A DNA stretch of 64,000 nucleotides from Diogma glabrata (Eukaryota > Arthropoda > Insecta > Diptera > Cylindrotomidae). Made by a program: the position numbers and the translations under genes. The notes below the pieces were generated by a model that did no database searches, was not told the origin of the DNA, and saw nothing but the letters and a program-made list of their open reading frames with translations. This document shows positions 27,259 through 39,756 of this stretch, one piece after another (the stretch's first letter is position 1; every line of letters starts with the position of its first letter). Location of the stretch: assembly GCA_963693315.1 (NCBI GenBank), contig OY856187.1, positions 380,593,306 to 380,657,305 on the forward strand. Direction: 5' to 3'.

Positions 27259-28284
27259 CGTATATACATAATATGATGATCCACTTCAAATCTTATGCAA
27301 ATTGCTACCATCTGCTTATAACTGCATTAATAGTGTATCATATACAACATAAGCAGATAAACGACTGGATGCTGTATTTCACATGTACTTCCAAACACCA
27401 CATAGCTTAAACAAACAGCCATTAATCTCTTTGCAAATTAATCCTCACATGTACTGATCCTTTTTTTGTAACTTTAGTGTACCAATACAATTATACAATT
27501 GTCAGCCAATTTTTCGAAAACATCTGGATTACTCATCAGCATTTTGTATTGTTCGAACCACAACTTAAGAAAAGCACAACCACAACTTAAGTTTAGTTTT
27601 TTTCCATAAACAACCAAAGACAAACAGACAATTACTTCTTTAGTTTCTAGCTAAAGTTTCAAGCTAAAGTTTGAGTTTCTAACTAAAGTTTCAAACTAAA
27701 AAATCTATTGATTAAAATTACACAATAATTTTTTTTTTTTATTTAATTTAAGTTAACATCAATGTTAACCATTTGGTAAAAATTTACATAATATTTTTGT
27801 TTTAATTGAATACCAATCAACACTATTCGATTTAAATTTATATACTAATTGACTTGATCCAAACAATTTGATCGTTTATATATCATATTATCATCGATCT
27901 TCTGTTTCATTTTCCATAATTTATGAAAAACTTGTATTTTTTATTTACTTGAACTTATTTAAATCATCAAAAAAAATGTACAGTGGTACGAATAAACGTA
28001 TACGTTTATTACAATTGAAGAAAATTAATAAAATTATTATTGAATTTGAAAACTATTATTTTAGAGTAAAAATTGAAAATAGTCCGTCGTTACAAATGAG
28101 TTGATTTTTTGATAGATAATTTAATTAGAAATAATTTAGAAAATATATTAAGTTAAATTGATAGATAAATGTTTGAAAGTTTTGATTCTTAAATTTTAAT
28201 GGGTGGATTTGTTTTTTTTTGAAAATGATGATAATTTGATTAGTAAAGTAAATAAAAAAAAATTAAAAAAAAAATTAAATTTAT
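27259..28284. other. unannotated AT-rich stretch
   Basis: No supported feature. The 78-codon frame at 27,868 is low-complexity (Lys/Ile/Phe-rich) and lacks any motif. Confidence 0.4.
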
Positions 28285-28850
28285 TCTTATTTAACAATCG
28301 TCTTTACCGTTGAGCGCAACAATTGATTTATGTTATTATTATTGCTCAGCCATTGCCTGTACCTTTGGCGCAACGGCTAGTTTATATTTTAGTTAATCAA
28401 CGCATCCCTGGATGAGGTGTAATCTTTCTGTTGCAATAATTTATTTTTATCGTAAACTTAGATTATAGTCACTATGGTTGGATTATAGTCACTATAGGAT
28501 GTATGAAGTGTTAAGGATGTATGGAGGTTTGGATTAGCTACAAATGGATTAGCGACGAGCGAAACCTTTTAAATGTAATAATTATATTTGATGTGGAGGT
28601 CCTTATGTGTTGGTTCCTCCGGTATTTTGGGTTCGTTTGAGTTTCTATTCTTTGCTTATTTAAGTCCGTCGTCTTTTGAAGCTTTTGTGTGCAATTCAGG
28701 ATCTGTAACGGGCTGAGGAGATATATACGAACTCACAGACTGAGACTAGATGGAATCATGTCAAGATACGCGACTCCTCGTTTTTTCCTGATTATGATTC
28801 CATCATCAGGAACTTACTGCTGTTCATTACAATTAGTTGAGTGATCGAGT
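28285..28850 (+). repeat. interspersed repeat with ~60-bp units, copy 2
   Basis: Aligns to 9,380-10,080: two GCGCAAC units, then GATGTATGGAGGTTTGGAT, GGGCTGAGGAGATATATACG and AACTCACAGACTGAGAC. Fewer tandem units than copy 1 and no (TA)n array next to it. Confidence 0.75.
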
Positions 28851-28854
28851 TATT

Positions 28855-29110
28855 CTTGCGACAAGAACACAGGCAGACTTTAACAATTTTATTCAGTTTA
28901 ACATTAAAAGCAAATTAGTAGTTCTATTCTACTATAAAATTGTCAAATTCTGCCTGTATTCGACCTCAAGAATAGCTTATTCACTCAGTCAATCGTGATT
29001 CTTCCCTTGATCCGTCCGTTGGCTCAGTCAAAATTGTTAAATTCTGTCAGTATTCGACTGCAAGAATAGTTCAATCACTCACTCAATCGCGATTCTTCCG
29101 TTTATCCGTA
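28855..29110. repeat. inverted plus direct repeat cluster (ATTCTTGC motif)
   Basis: GTTATTCTTGCGACAAGAAC followed by GCAGACTTTAACAATTTTA (28,869-28,910) pairs with TAAAATTGTCAAATTCTGCC and CAAGAATAGC (28,935-28,978). A direct copy of the latter follows at 29,022-29,075, with TCAATCGYGATTCTTCC after both. Hairpin-prone; function unknown. Confidence 0.6.
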
Positions 29111-29261
29111 CATTGGCACTGTTGTGAAAGCAGATTAAGCGATTATTTTTCAACTAAAATTTTATAAATTCACTCAATCTGTCAGGGATGCCACCACACG
29201 TACTGTAATAAAAAATAGATGTACAGTTTTTTATGTTGTGAAATTAAAACTAAATAGTTTT

Positions 29262-29850
29262 GTGACGGCACGAAGCTTGCTGTTCAAAAAAATAGAGATC
29301 AACATCACAGAGGCAACAATCTTGAACGGAACTTTCAAACATGAAGATGATTCCAGTCCATGATTTAATTGACATTTGCCATCACCACCAACAAAGCTCA
29401 GAACCAATCTTTAGAATTGTGTGGTTTAGATCTAGATGGATTGCTTTTTACATGGACAATTATATACTGTTCTTGAGATATTATAGAGGATATTATCTGA
29501 TATAAGGCAACAAAATAAAATTTAGCTAACAAGTCCAACAATATACTATTATATTTACTATTTCAGAAAAAAACTTCGTCTTCGCTTATCACATATAGCC
29601 CTACAACACCATTTTTTTGGAATCGCTGGGACAACTTGATTGTGTAAGGAAATAGTGTATCAGCAGATTAAAAGAATTGTGATTCTTAATTTTTCTAAAT
29701 TTGTTTCAGTAAAATAGGACTCTTCGTTCTCAAGTTATGTCCCCAAAACTTGACTATTTTCCCTATATGATACATGCTAACTTCAAATCGATATATCTCG
29801 ATTCCTAGACGTGACCCAGCGAAACGCCGGGACACGTATAACTTTTTTTT
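29262..29850 (+). pseudogene. Helitron remnant, helicase end plus 3' GC-rich terminus
   Basis: Plus-strand pieces: DGTKLAVQKN, a shift, INITEATILNGTFKHEDD, then LTFAITTNKAQNQSLELCGL and DLDGLL. These follow the order of the Helitron RepHel helicase end (NGTxLxV..IxATILTG...FAMTINKAQGQSL..CGLDL). About 330 bp further, AGCGAAACGCCGGGACACG resembles the GC-rich 3' terminal segment of the Helitron at 824 (AGCAAAGCACGCCGGGTCCCG), but the final CTAG is lost. The copy is older and more mutated than the 2.4-kb one. Confidence 0.72.
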
Positions 29851-32540
29851 ACCGATATAACTTTTCCCGGTAGTCAAAACCCCAGTGGATCACAGACCCC
29901 TACCATTTGTCGCACAGTGTAATCAATCAAACTCGTGTTGCACATCTAACGAATTATGACAAATTTTACATGCAAAACGATTTCTAATTTAATTAATGGA
30001 TAATTAATGGATAGAATGGATAGATAATGGAAAGAATTTTTATTAATGGATAGAAATATGATCCTATATGATTTACAACAGTCTCGTAAATTTTTTTTAG
30101 TTTGATAAGTTGACGTTTAAAGTTAAATTTTAAATACTTCAAATGCTTTCCAAATCAAGAGTATTAGCTATTTTTCAAATGTCTAAATAGTTCCTGAACC
30201 ATCCAATGTTCTTTGAAGTAAAAACAAAATCAACCAATCCATGGATTCAATAAACTTTACAAATTTTGAGATGACTGGCTTCGAAGTTATTTAACCTTAT
30301 TTTTTAGAAAAACAAATATCCAAAACTTGAAGTTTCCCGGATACCGCAAAATATTATGAATACTCAGTCGATCTCAGCCAACAAAATAGCTGTATCTATT
30401 AAAAAAATTTCTAACCAAATCGAACTTGGTTTTGGTTCAGTTCTGAAAATGTCTATATAGTTTGGATCCATCCAAGATTTCAGTTGGAGCAAATATTGAA
30501 AACAAAAAAAAAATTTATTCACACTCTACCCCAACTTTCAAAACAAGAATAACTCTAACATTTCCTCTTCACAAATCTTTAACCAATCTGACTCGTCTTC
30601 TACATTCAATAATTCTACCAAATGTTACAAAGGTCTAGGGTAGGGAATTAGAAGGGAAAGAAGAAGAGTTTTAAATCGAAAAAAAGGATTTGTTCCCCTT
30701 GCACTCCTTGTATAATCTGAATAAAATGATGTTATGAAATTCAAGGATAAATTGATCATTTTGCCTAAAAAATTTCAACTTTCATAGTATTTAATTTGAG
30801 AACAGGGTAGTCCAAAAGATTTATGGAAATCCAAAGTCAGGTTAATTTTGAAATCAAATTGCAAGAAAATGGCTCACTCGATATCTACTGTTTAATGGGC
30901 GGTGTAAAGGTAAAAAACTGGCCTATCCAAAGAAATACACAGTAATCTTTTTATTTACACTGTTAAAAACGAGAACGTCAAGCACTTTCTGAACTTTCTT
31001 TTTCGGTCACGTCTTTTTTTATTTAACCTATACTTCTTCTATGACAAGGATGAACTCGATCAAAAATGGTCGAGATCATCGTCGGTCATCTAGATCACGA
31101 ATTTCATCTATTTGTAATACTTGTGTTACTAAAAATGGATGAATTAATTGATTTGTGCTAGAAAATAGTATTTTTGTGTATTGACAAAGTTGACATTCTA
31201 TTTATATTTATTTCTATTTATTTTATTTCTATTTATATAAATCGATTTGCTAAAGAAATCTTGTTACAACCAACAAAAATCTGATCAGCGGATATTTTCT
31301 CTTAAAATCTAAAATAAAACAGTTCTCACTTAATCATACATACATTCCGTTCTATCAAACAGTTTCAGATTCGTTTCATAAAATAACATCTTTCTATTTA
31401 TGACGTTCCACTGTAATGCAAAATTTCGTTTTTCATGTGAGACATGGGTAGTTTTTTTGTTAAACGGTTATTTAAAATAAAGTAAATTAATCTGCACAGG
31501 TGCGTTGATATTATGTGATCTGAATAGGATGATCCGATTTATGTGTTGTAACTGAGATATTTTTGCAATATTAATTATTGAATTAATTTTGAGGGACTCT
31601 ATATGTATATTTTTTTTATTTGATATTATGGATTTATTTGAAAAATGGGACAACTAAACACAGCGATGAGATAAATAGATTGCTTTATTTTTTGAAAATA
31701 AAGTCGTTCTGTGAAACGATTTTAATTATAATGTTTGAGTTAAGTTTTACCTTTGGTAAGATGAATTGATAAAATTAAAATATTTAAAAAAAAAGCGAAC
31801 TTTTGAAATGAAAAAAAAATGAAGTGTTGGCAAAATGTTGTCTCTCTTATTTATTTTGATTATTAAAATAATAATACATTTTCGGCCATAATTGGTGAAT
31901 TCAATGACTTTTACATTTGAACATGAGAAGTTAAAATTAGAAATGATTTGGTTAAAAAAATGAAATAAAATTTGATTAATTTAATTAATAAATTTTGAAA
32001 ACTAAAATATTAGTAATAAGATTATAACAAATATTTTGTGGGATATGAGAAAGAGTTTAGAGAAGCAGAACCAAATGCAGCGACAGTCGTAGTTTTCGAT
32101 AAATTATAATCAATCATGTTGCTACTAATCGGATGCTAGCGGATGTTTTAAGGGACAAGAGGATTTACGTGCTACATAATGCCGGATATACACAGAAACC
32201 TTATAAACTATAACAATCATCTACCTAGTTAAAGCGGATATCCTACCATCCTAACTTTTTTGAACTGTTTTGTTGATTTTTTTGTTGATCTCTTCAACCA
32301 AAAGAATAAATAACTCATGACTCTAATTACTATTATTAAATGTTTATTTTATTTTGTAAAAACTTTTTAAACAAATGTGAAATATAGCACTTTTGCTTTC
32401 AAAAATCTTATTTACCAAATATAAGCATATTGACAACATGATTAGTGTAAATTCCAGATAAATTTGGTTATAATTCGGTTTTTTCGCAAAAAAATCAAAT
32501 AAAGGTTTATCTTAAATTATTTTTATGAAATTTGACTTAC
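29851..32540. other. unannotated, probably intron of the ELOVL gene
   Basis: It lies 3' of the second ELOVL exon on the minus strand, so if that gene is intact this is intron. I searched for a reverse-complemented HVYHH box and found none. Two loosely similar ~280-bp blocks (about 30,130-30,330 and 30,400-30,620) may be a diverged duplication. Confidence 0.4.
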
Positions 32541-32621
32541 CCTCCTTGAACTAGGACTATCAGAATAATCAACAGGTTGACACGATAAGTTATAGTTAAA
32601 CAGCCATCCTGACATTAAATG
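32541..32621 (-). CDS. ELOVL fatty acid elongase, internal exon (second in window)
   Basis: An 81-bp phase-0 exon encoding HLMSGWLFNYNLSCQ followed by PVDYSDSPSSRR. The block GWL..YN..CQPVDYS.S is diagnostic for ELO-family elongases and precedes the first luminal loop and the catalytic histidine box in the full protein. The upstream acceptor on the minus strand is TTTTGTTTTCAG and the downstream donor GTAAGTC, both strong. The expected next exon, with K..ExxDTxxxxLRK and HxxHH, was not found in the window. The catalytic centre therefore cannot be checked. Confidence 0.9.
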
Positions 32622-32680
32622 CTGAAAACAAAATAAGGTTATTTCTGTGGTATTGTATTTATACTGAACAATTATCCTAC

Positions 32681-32871
32681 CTCATAGAACATATAAGCGC
32701 TTAACATTACTTGACCAGCATTATAAAATATAAGAACATTTTTTAAATCCATTGGTTTTCTATCTCTCATATATACTGGTCCAATAACTAAAATCCATGC
32801 TAAATATGTAATTATGATGCCTATTGTTGGTAATGGATTATCCATAAATGGAAATGTTTTCACTCTTGCAT
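32681..32871 (-). CDS. ELOVL fatty acid elongase, internal exon (first in window)
   Basis: A 191-bp exon preceded by the acceptor TTTTTAATCAATAG and followed by the donor GTAGGATA. The intron to the next exon is only 59 bp. Read after a split first codon it gives ARVKTFPFMDNPLPTIGIII, a hydrophobic first transmembrane segment (TYLAWILVIGPVYM), then RDRKPMDLKNVLIFYNAGQV and ending AYMFYE. ELO elongases catalyse the rate-limiting condensation of malonyl-CoA with acyl-CoA in the endoplasmic reticulum membrane. The D.R...FPxMxxPxPT and RKPxxLxxxLxxYNxxQVxxS blocks place it in the insect ELOVL1/4/7-like group. The frame is free of stops and has normal codon content, unlike the surrounding transposon debris, so I treat it as a functional host gene, partial here. 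The first exon is not located. Confidence 0.92.
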
Positions 32872-33409
32872 CTATTGATTAAAAACAAAACACAATATTA
32901 TTTCCATAATCAAAACAATTTTTATAATATAAATTAGAAACAAAAAATAAATATTCCATAAAATACAAATTCTTTTAAATATTAATTACAATAATTGAGT
33001 TCTATTTGACTTGTATCACAACTCGAGTAAGTTGTTGTTAAATAATTTATCTTGTTTAATTCAATATAAGGAATTACAAAATCAAATATGTATGTACAAA
33101 ATAAAATAACATTTTAATCAATGAACGTATCTAAATATAAATGGGTGATTCGATAAATGAATTGTATAATTTTCTAAACAAGTTATAAAATGAGATAATC
33201 CAAAAAACTTTATATCTTCAACCAAAACAACAGGCATTCAGAGCAAAGTACATTTCTTTCAATAACGCAATTTCTCTTAAAAATTTGTTAAACGTACAAT
33301 ACACCTCGCAACATATCACCCTGTTACTTTAAACTATAGAAAAAACATGATAGCACTGACATTCAAAATATTTTATAAATATACGTTTTTAAGTTATAAG
33401 AAAAAAATT

Positions 33410-33665
33410 AAATAAAATAAAATAAAACTGCTGCACTACTTGTCTTATGTTTATGTCTTTGAATGAAAAAATATTTCATTATCAAGGTATCACCACTTGC
33501 AGATATTTTATCAAGGTGTATATTAGAATTATTTTTGTTTTCATTTGTAATTGTAGAATTTGTTAAATGTAGTTCAAGAACATCAGTTTCTTGGAATGGA
33601 AATCTCGTTTGAAAAATATTAAAAAAAATTGTTGAATGAATTAATGTTAATTATCTTATAGTAAA
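33410..33665 (-). other. coding-like open frame without start, unknown
   Basis: The minus strand is open for about 80 codons, with stretches of varied composition such as RFPFQETDVLELHLTNSTIT and NIHLDKISASGDTLIMKYFF. It lies 5' of the ELOVL exons in their transcription direction. No family recognised, and no clear splice signals bracket it. It may be chance in AT-rich DNA. Confidence 0.2.
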
Positions 33666-33849
33666 TTTTGTTTGTTTTTAAAAATAAGATAATAGTAATT
33701 AGATAAAATGAGTAGGTGTCATAAAAATATCACTTGGCTATGGTAAATATTCGAGACACCCTTGAAGGAACGAACAGCTTAAAATGCTGTTATAGTGTCT
33801 ACACGTCATGGTTGTTAGTAAAAAATGCAACATAACATTAAAAATATGC

Positions 33850-33991
33850 TGCCAAGTGTCAACTTGCAGCTATTAGAAGGTCGACAATATAATTTTACTA
33901 CCAACCATGGATCTTGTTCGCTCCAAAAGCTTTCAAATCTTAAAAACCTCAGTCGAAGAGAAGAAGTTAGTTTATCTTTGTAATCCATTAG
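33850..33991 (+). repeat. short interspersed repeat next to the giant palindrome
   Basis: About 115 bp from GGTCGACAATATAATTTTAC to TTTATCTTTGTAATCCATTA is repeated at 38,528-38,648 in the same orientation. At the second site the palindrome is absent, so this copy approximates the empty insertion site. Confidence 0.75.
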
Positions 33992-35918
33992 AGCAATTTC
34001 ACGCAAGTTCAGCAAATTTTTGGGAAATTTTGACTTGACCCCTTTTAATTTTGATTATGTTTTGTTTATAGATAGTCTTTGATAAATAAAAAATACAAGT
34101 TCTCTTAGAATTTTTTTTTTGACCAGGGGTCTTCACAGGGTGCCCCTCAATTTTTTGTTATTTTGTGATGTGAGTGCATTTTGACGAGCGATTGTAGAAA
34201 AACTACTGAATCGATTTTAGGTAGTAAAACAAAGTTTTTAAAAATGTACACTGTTAATTTTTTGAAATAATTTTTAACGGTGTAACATAAGAAAAAAACG
34301 GTGTAATTGAAAAAAATATGGCATAACCTTTTTTTTTTTTAAACTAAATTGAAGCTTATTTTATATCTAACCACTTGTGAAAGTTTAGGAGATGCATTAT
34401 TTTTTGTTTTAGAGAAAAAATTCGTTGTGCATATGACTGTCGGGAATCAGTTTTTTTTGTTCTGAAGGAAAATTATAGAAATGGCGTTATAAACTAAGAG
34501 ATTTTTTTTTATGTTAAATATCAAATATTTTATTATTACATGAACTTTTTAAAATATTATAAAAATTATATATGTAGTACAATAAATAAAATAAATACAA
34601 TTGTTAAAAATGATTTACTTATTTTACAAACTGATAGTGACCAATTTAAAACTTCATTTATATAACAAAAATGGGATTAAAAATAGTAATGCAGGCATCA
34701 ATAAAGATTATATACGCCTATTTTTTATGACCAACTCTACATTTACTACTCTATAGCATCTATTCAACCTTTTGAAATCTTTGTCTTAATTACAGCCATA
34801 TATAATTTAAAATCCTTAAGATGGTTTTTATTTATTTTTAATCCATATTAGTTTACGCCTATATTCACTTAAAATTAAAAGTAGGATTTTCAAATTTTTC
34901 AATCATGCATATCTAAAAAAACAGCCTCATTTTAAAGGATTAACGGATTAACATGTAAATTCACAGGTAAATAAAAACAAAATTCAATTTTATTTAAAAA
35001 AAAAAATAAAAAAATGGGATTAGATGCTAGCTTCATCTTTTAAACTTGTTTTCTTATGTAACACCGTTGAATTGGATTAAAAAACTAACAATGCACAATT
35101 TCAAAAGTTTCTTTTTAACACCTATTCTACGACATATCATTTATATTGTTATTATAATTATATTATTATATTTAAAAATATAGTAATTTATATTATTATA
35201 TTTATAAAAAATTCTACTTGAAGTCGTATTTTTCATTTATCAAAGGCTATCTATAAACTAAAAATAAACCAAATTAAAAAGGGTCGAGTCAAAATGTCGC
35301 AAAATTTTGCTGAACTTGACTGAAATTGCTTTTAAAAAGGTTCATTTAATAATAAAATATTTGATATTTAACATAAAAAAAATCTGAATCTAAAAATCGC
35401 AATTTTTATAATTTTCCTTCAGAACAAAAAAAAACTGATTCCCGACAGTCATATGCACAACGAATTTTATCTTTAAAACAAAAAATAATGCATCTCCTTA
35501 ACTTTCACAAGTGGTTAGATATAAAATAAGCTTCAATTTAGTTAAAAAAAAAAAAAAAGGCTATGCCATCTTTTTTTCATTTACACCGTTTTTTTCTTAT
35601 GTTACACCGTTAAAAATTATTTCAAAAAATTAACAGTGTACATTTTTAAAAACTTTGTTCTAATACCTATTCAACGACATATCATTTATGAAAATCGATT
35701 CAGTAGTTTTTCTACAATCGCTCGTCGAAATGCACTCACATCACAAAATAACAAAAAATTGAGGGGCACGCTGTGAAGACCCCTGGTCGAAAAAAAAATT
35801 CTAAGAGAAATTGTATTTTTTTATTTATGAAAGACTATCCATAAACAAAAAATAATCAAAATTAAAAGGGGTCAAGTCAAAATTTCCCAAAAATTTGCTG
35901 AACTTGCGTGAAATTGCT
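33992..35918. mobile_element. giant palindromic (foldback) element
   Basis: Begins AGCAATTTCACGCAAGTTCA and ends with its exact complement order. Arms of roughly 560-580 bp (33,992-34,555 and 35,340-35,918) match closely, including GAGGGGCAC / GTGCCCCTC and GACTGTCGGGAATCAG. The central ~785 bp holds a further partial copy of the arm end (35,215-35,335) in direct orientation to the right arm. No coding frame and no clear target duplication; foldback/MITE type. Confidence 0.85.
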
Positions 35919-36099
35919 CATATGTAAGTATACTAAAATAAATAAATCAAAAGATAGTTGTATTTAAATCAAAAGATAGCCACTAGTGAGTTATTTTTCA
36001 CTTTTTTGTGTTTTTTTTTCTGAAGTCAGTTCTGTTTTTTTTTTTAATTTTAATTTTTTTAATTTTTATTGTATAAAAGCGAATGTTGTTTTTGAAGTA

Positions 36100-37700
36100 A
36101 TAACTTAAAATCCCGGCAAGTTATAATCGATGAAAATCAAGTAATCACGGTTTTCCTAATATTTTTTAAGAAATCGGAATATTTCCTATCATGGTAAAAT
36201 ATATAGGACCACCTAGGCATCTTAAGCAATATAACGCAGCTCAAACCATCCAAATAGAATAAACTGGTTCGAAAGAATCATCGAAAATACATAAAAAATA
36301 CATTTTGTCCTATTTACTGAAAATACGGCGATTTTCACGTCAAAGAGAAAAAATGGGACCACGCTAGAATGTACCTTAATAGAATACAATTTAAATCATC
36401 CAAATCGAGTGAGCCGTTTTTGAGAAATCGGTGAATAATTATAAAGTTTTTATCGAATTTCTGAAAAACGGTATATAAAAAAATATGGGAACATCTTGGA
36501 ACTTACCTTAAAAAGCCGTTTTTGAGAAATTGGTGAACATACATAAAAAAAACAAAATGAGACATAGAACCTTCTTTTTTAAGTCGAATAAAAACAAATA
36601 TTCATATTTATATCACAGCACTTATAATTTGTGAGAAAATCGATTATGTAGAAATTCAGTTGGACACCGAAATCTTACCAATAGGGTACCGTTTTTACTT
36701 TTTGAAAGTATACGTTACCCTGTAAACCAACCAATGGGACTCGTTATAAAAAACGAAAGCCTACAAAAAATTAACATAAAACACATAGAAGAAATGAAGT
36801 GCGTAATCTTTACACGCTGTTGAAGTAAAACATCTTTGGCTACTGTGGCAGGTATCACTAAAAATATAAAATATAAAATAAAATAAATATATGTCATATT
36901 GAAATTTAGAGTTTCTTTCTAATATTCTTGATAATATAATTTACAACAATGTGTAATAAAAAGCCATATTTACATGTTTTACAAAGTCTTACAACGTATT
37001 ACAAATTAAATTTCACGATGAATACATGTCCACTTAATTTAACAACAAGATTTGGTACAACAATTGATGCAGTTTTTCAATAAATTTAGCAAATTTGTCA
37101 TAAACCTCTAATTTCATATTTCAATTATGATAATAATTGAATTGCCTTTGTAATACATTATGTAAATATTGATTTTTATTACACATGCTGTAAATTATAT
37201 TATCAAGAAATGCAACTCTAAATTGCAATAAGATATATTTATTTTATATTTTATTTTTATTAATACCTGCCACAGTAGCCAAGGAAATTTATTTCAACCG
37301 CGTGCAAAGATTACACGCACTCATTTTTCTATTTAACAAAACAAATTTAATCAACACAAATATTTTTATTTAAAAATAAACTTTTGAAAAAACGGCATAT
37401 TTTTAGTCATAGAAAATTATATACGACCACCTCGAAATCTATAACAATATAATACAACTCAAATTATCCAAACAGATTAAGATGTTTTGATGAAATCGGC
37501 TAAAATACATAAAAATATGGGTTTTTCCAATTTTATGAAATCGGTATTTTTCACATCATAGAAAACTATGGGACCCTCTCTAAATCAACCCAAATAGAAT
37601 ACAATTTAAATCATCTAATCATTATTGGATAACAATTAACATACATAAAAAACCCCAAAATGAAACATAGAACATCATCTTTTTTGAAGTCGGTTAAAAA
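36100..37700. repeat. complex repeat: direct copies around an inverted pair
   Basis: Diverged direct copies lie at about 36,170-36,600 and 37,395-37,700. They share words such as ATACATAAAAA, AAAATATGGGA, GCCGTTTTTGAGAAAT and TTTTTTGAAGTCGG, a style seen in widespread insect repeats. Between them, 36,790-36,870 and 37,262-37,330 are inverted copies around CCTGCCACAGTAGCCAA and AAAGATTAC. Both inverted pieces read IPATVAK in one frame, but no wider coding support exists. Confidence 0.6.
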
Positions 37701-37766
37701 ACTAAAACAATTCAAAATATAAATTTAAAAAATTACGAAACTCAATAAAATATTACGAATATTATG

Positions 37767-38016
37767 TTCGGCAAGTATGCGATACAATTCGATTATGTGT
37801 ATTGTATTTTGTATTCACTTATTCAGTCTCGTACTAAATGTTATATGAGTTGGATGTGTCGATTTTAGATACTTAAATCTAAAATCGACACATCCAACAC
37901 ATATAACATTTGGTACGAGACTGAATAAGTGAATAAAAAATATAATAACATTAACAAATGAATGACAATTGACACACACAATACACATAATCAAATTGTA
38001 TCGCATACTTGCCGAA
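37767..38016. mobile_element. 250-bp hairpin MITE
   Basis: Starts TTCGGCAAGTATGCGATACA and ends with its complement. The inner arms, each running from ATTCACTTATTCAGTCTCG to TCGATTTTAGAT, are nearly perfect with a 4-10 base loop at about 37,875. Only the segment 37,920-37,980 breaks the symmetry. High arm identity suggests recent activity. Target duplication not resolved. Confidence 0.85.
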
Positions 38017-39756
38017 TAATATGCGTTTGCCTTTTTTACTTCATTGTTGTTTAAATTTCTATTTTGTTTTTTTTGGAATTGTGTGCATGTATGTGTTTAA
38101 GATTAAAAATCAGACTATAGTATGATAGAGATGAATATATGTGGTTATATATCTGTTCAAAATTACTTCCGTTCAAAATTATCATAACGCGCCTAAAGAA
38201 GGTTTACTTAAAAAAAATCGGGTAACAAAACAAAAGAAAATTCTTTAACTAAATGTGAATTCTTCAACAGTTTGCAATTTCTGGATTCTCATGCTAGTGA
38301 AATGATGGAAACATCTTTTCCCTTTTTAAATTTCTTTATCACAAAAGTGTGTACGTCTAAATAGGTTTTTCATTTGAGCAAGTGATGCGAAATTTGACAA
38401 ATGATTTATTACTTTTATTTTTATATTTGACCTCACTTTTGTTCTGGTATAAACATACATCTCATTTTAGTGAGATCTCACTCGAAATGATATTTCACTT
38501 AAATGATATCGTCTAATTGTACCTTTAAACGGTCGACAGTATAATTTTGCTACCAACCATGAATTTTATTCGCTCCAAAAGTTTTACGTTCAAATTTTCA
38601 AAACCCTAGTCGAAGAGAAGAAGTTAGTTTATCTTTGTAATCTATTAAGATTTTTTGCAAAATGACCTGTTTCATTCAATTTAACGCTTACAAACGAGTA
38701 GACCAGCCTTCACTTGACAGTATTCCTTCTTCACTTTAGTGCTTAAGTAGCTCCAAAGTGCACAACTGCCCTTTAAAGCCTCCAAAAATGAGGGTCCTCG
38801 GCAAGATGATACATAAATATTTTCAACATCTTCAGTTTGTTCCAAATTTTATATATGACCCCCTGTTTCAATAATTCAACTAATAAAAGAAAGATTCTTA
38901 AAAAATTTGAAAGCATTTTGGCAAAGTAATTTTCGTTTCAAGGACTCACATACCTAGCGCCAAGAATACTTGATTTCATGCAAATAGTTTTGACTGAAAG
39001 TGCTATCCCTATTTACCATGTTGACCGTTTTCTTTTACGAGAAGAATTATTAATTAATGACCGGTCTGAAAACACACATTCTAAACAATTTATAGCAAAA
39101 CATATCATTTCACAACTATTTGTTATGTTTTCTCGTTAGTCTTGGTGCGGTGCTCTGTATTATGAGAACACCTATCTCTCAGGTCATGTAAAATATTCCC
39201 ACAATTGTGCCCGTGAAAAAATATTATTTTATTCTTTGTGGTGGCGAACCAAGGAAGTCTCAAAATATTCATATCAAGTGAAATTCGAAATTTATTATAA
39301 AATTTAAACGAACAGTTATTTGATGGTTTAAGGAAATAAAATGAATTACCAACTTGTAACACTTATTAATTTATGCCGTGTGACAAAATTTTTTTACCGT
39401 GAGTTTATTTATAAAATTTTAAAAACATAGAACACTTGATGTTATGTAATTTATATTTTAAAATAATTTAATACAATAATTTAACATATACGACTACGTT
39501 TCGACTTTTTTGGTCATAACCAATATGAGCTCGAACTAGTACAATTAGAGTATGAATTTTAATTCCAATTTTTAATTTCTAGATTTGCTTATATATTATG
39601 TACATGAGGAGAAGTGGTGTTTTTGTGTCGGTGACGTTATGATTAAGATTTGTATGTTATATTATTGTTCTATTTAATTGTTTTTGTATTTAGCTCTTAT
39701 TAATTTTTATTATGGTATTGAACGATACAAAAAAAGCTGATAGAAAAATTACTTAC
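38017..39756. other. mostly unannotated; repeat copy at 38,528-38,648
   Basis: Apart from the second copy of the 115-bp repeat, I find no terminus or gene. The 79-codon minus-strand frame at 39,123-39,362 has mixed composition but no motif or splice context. Confidence 0.4.

Noticed and set aside
27868..28104. 78-codon frame
   Set aside because: Low-complexity Lys/Ile/Tyr composition as expected from AT-rich DNA, without a splice or promoter context.
36715..36897. 60-codon minus-strand hydrophobic frame
   Set aside because: It overlaps a repeat, its N-terminal half is a translated AT run, and the inverted copy diverges after a few residues.
39123..39362. 79-codon minus-strand frame considered as an exon partner of 39,757-39,933
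   Set aside because: No acceptor or donor fits, and an alternative frame with membrane-like residues has stops.
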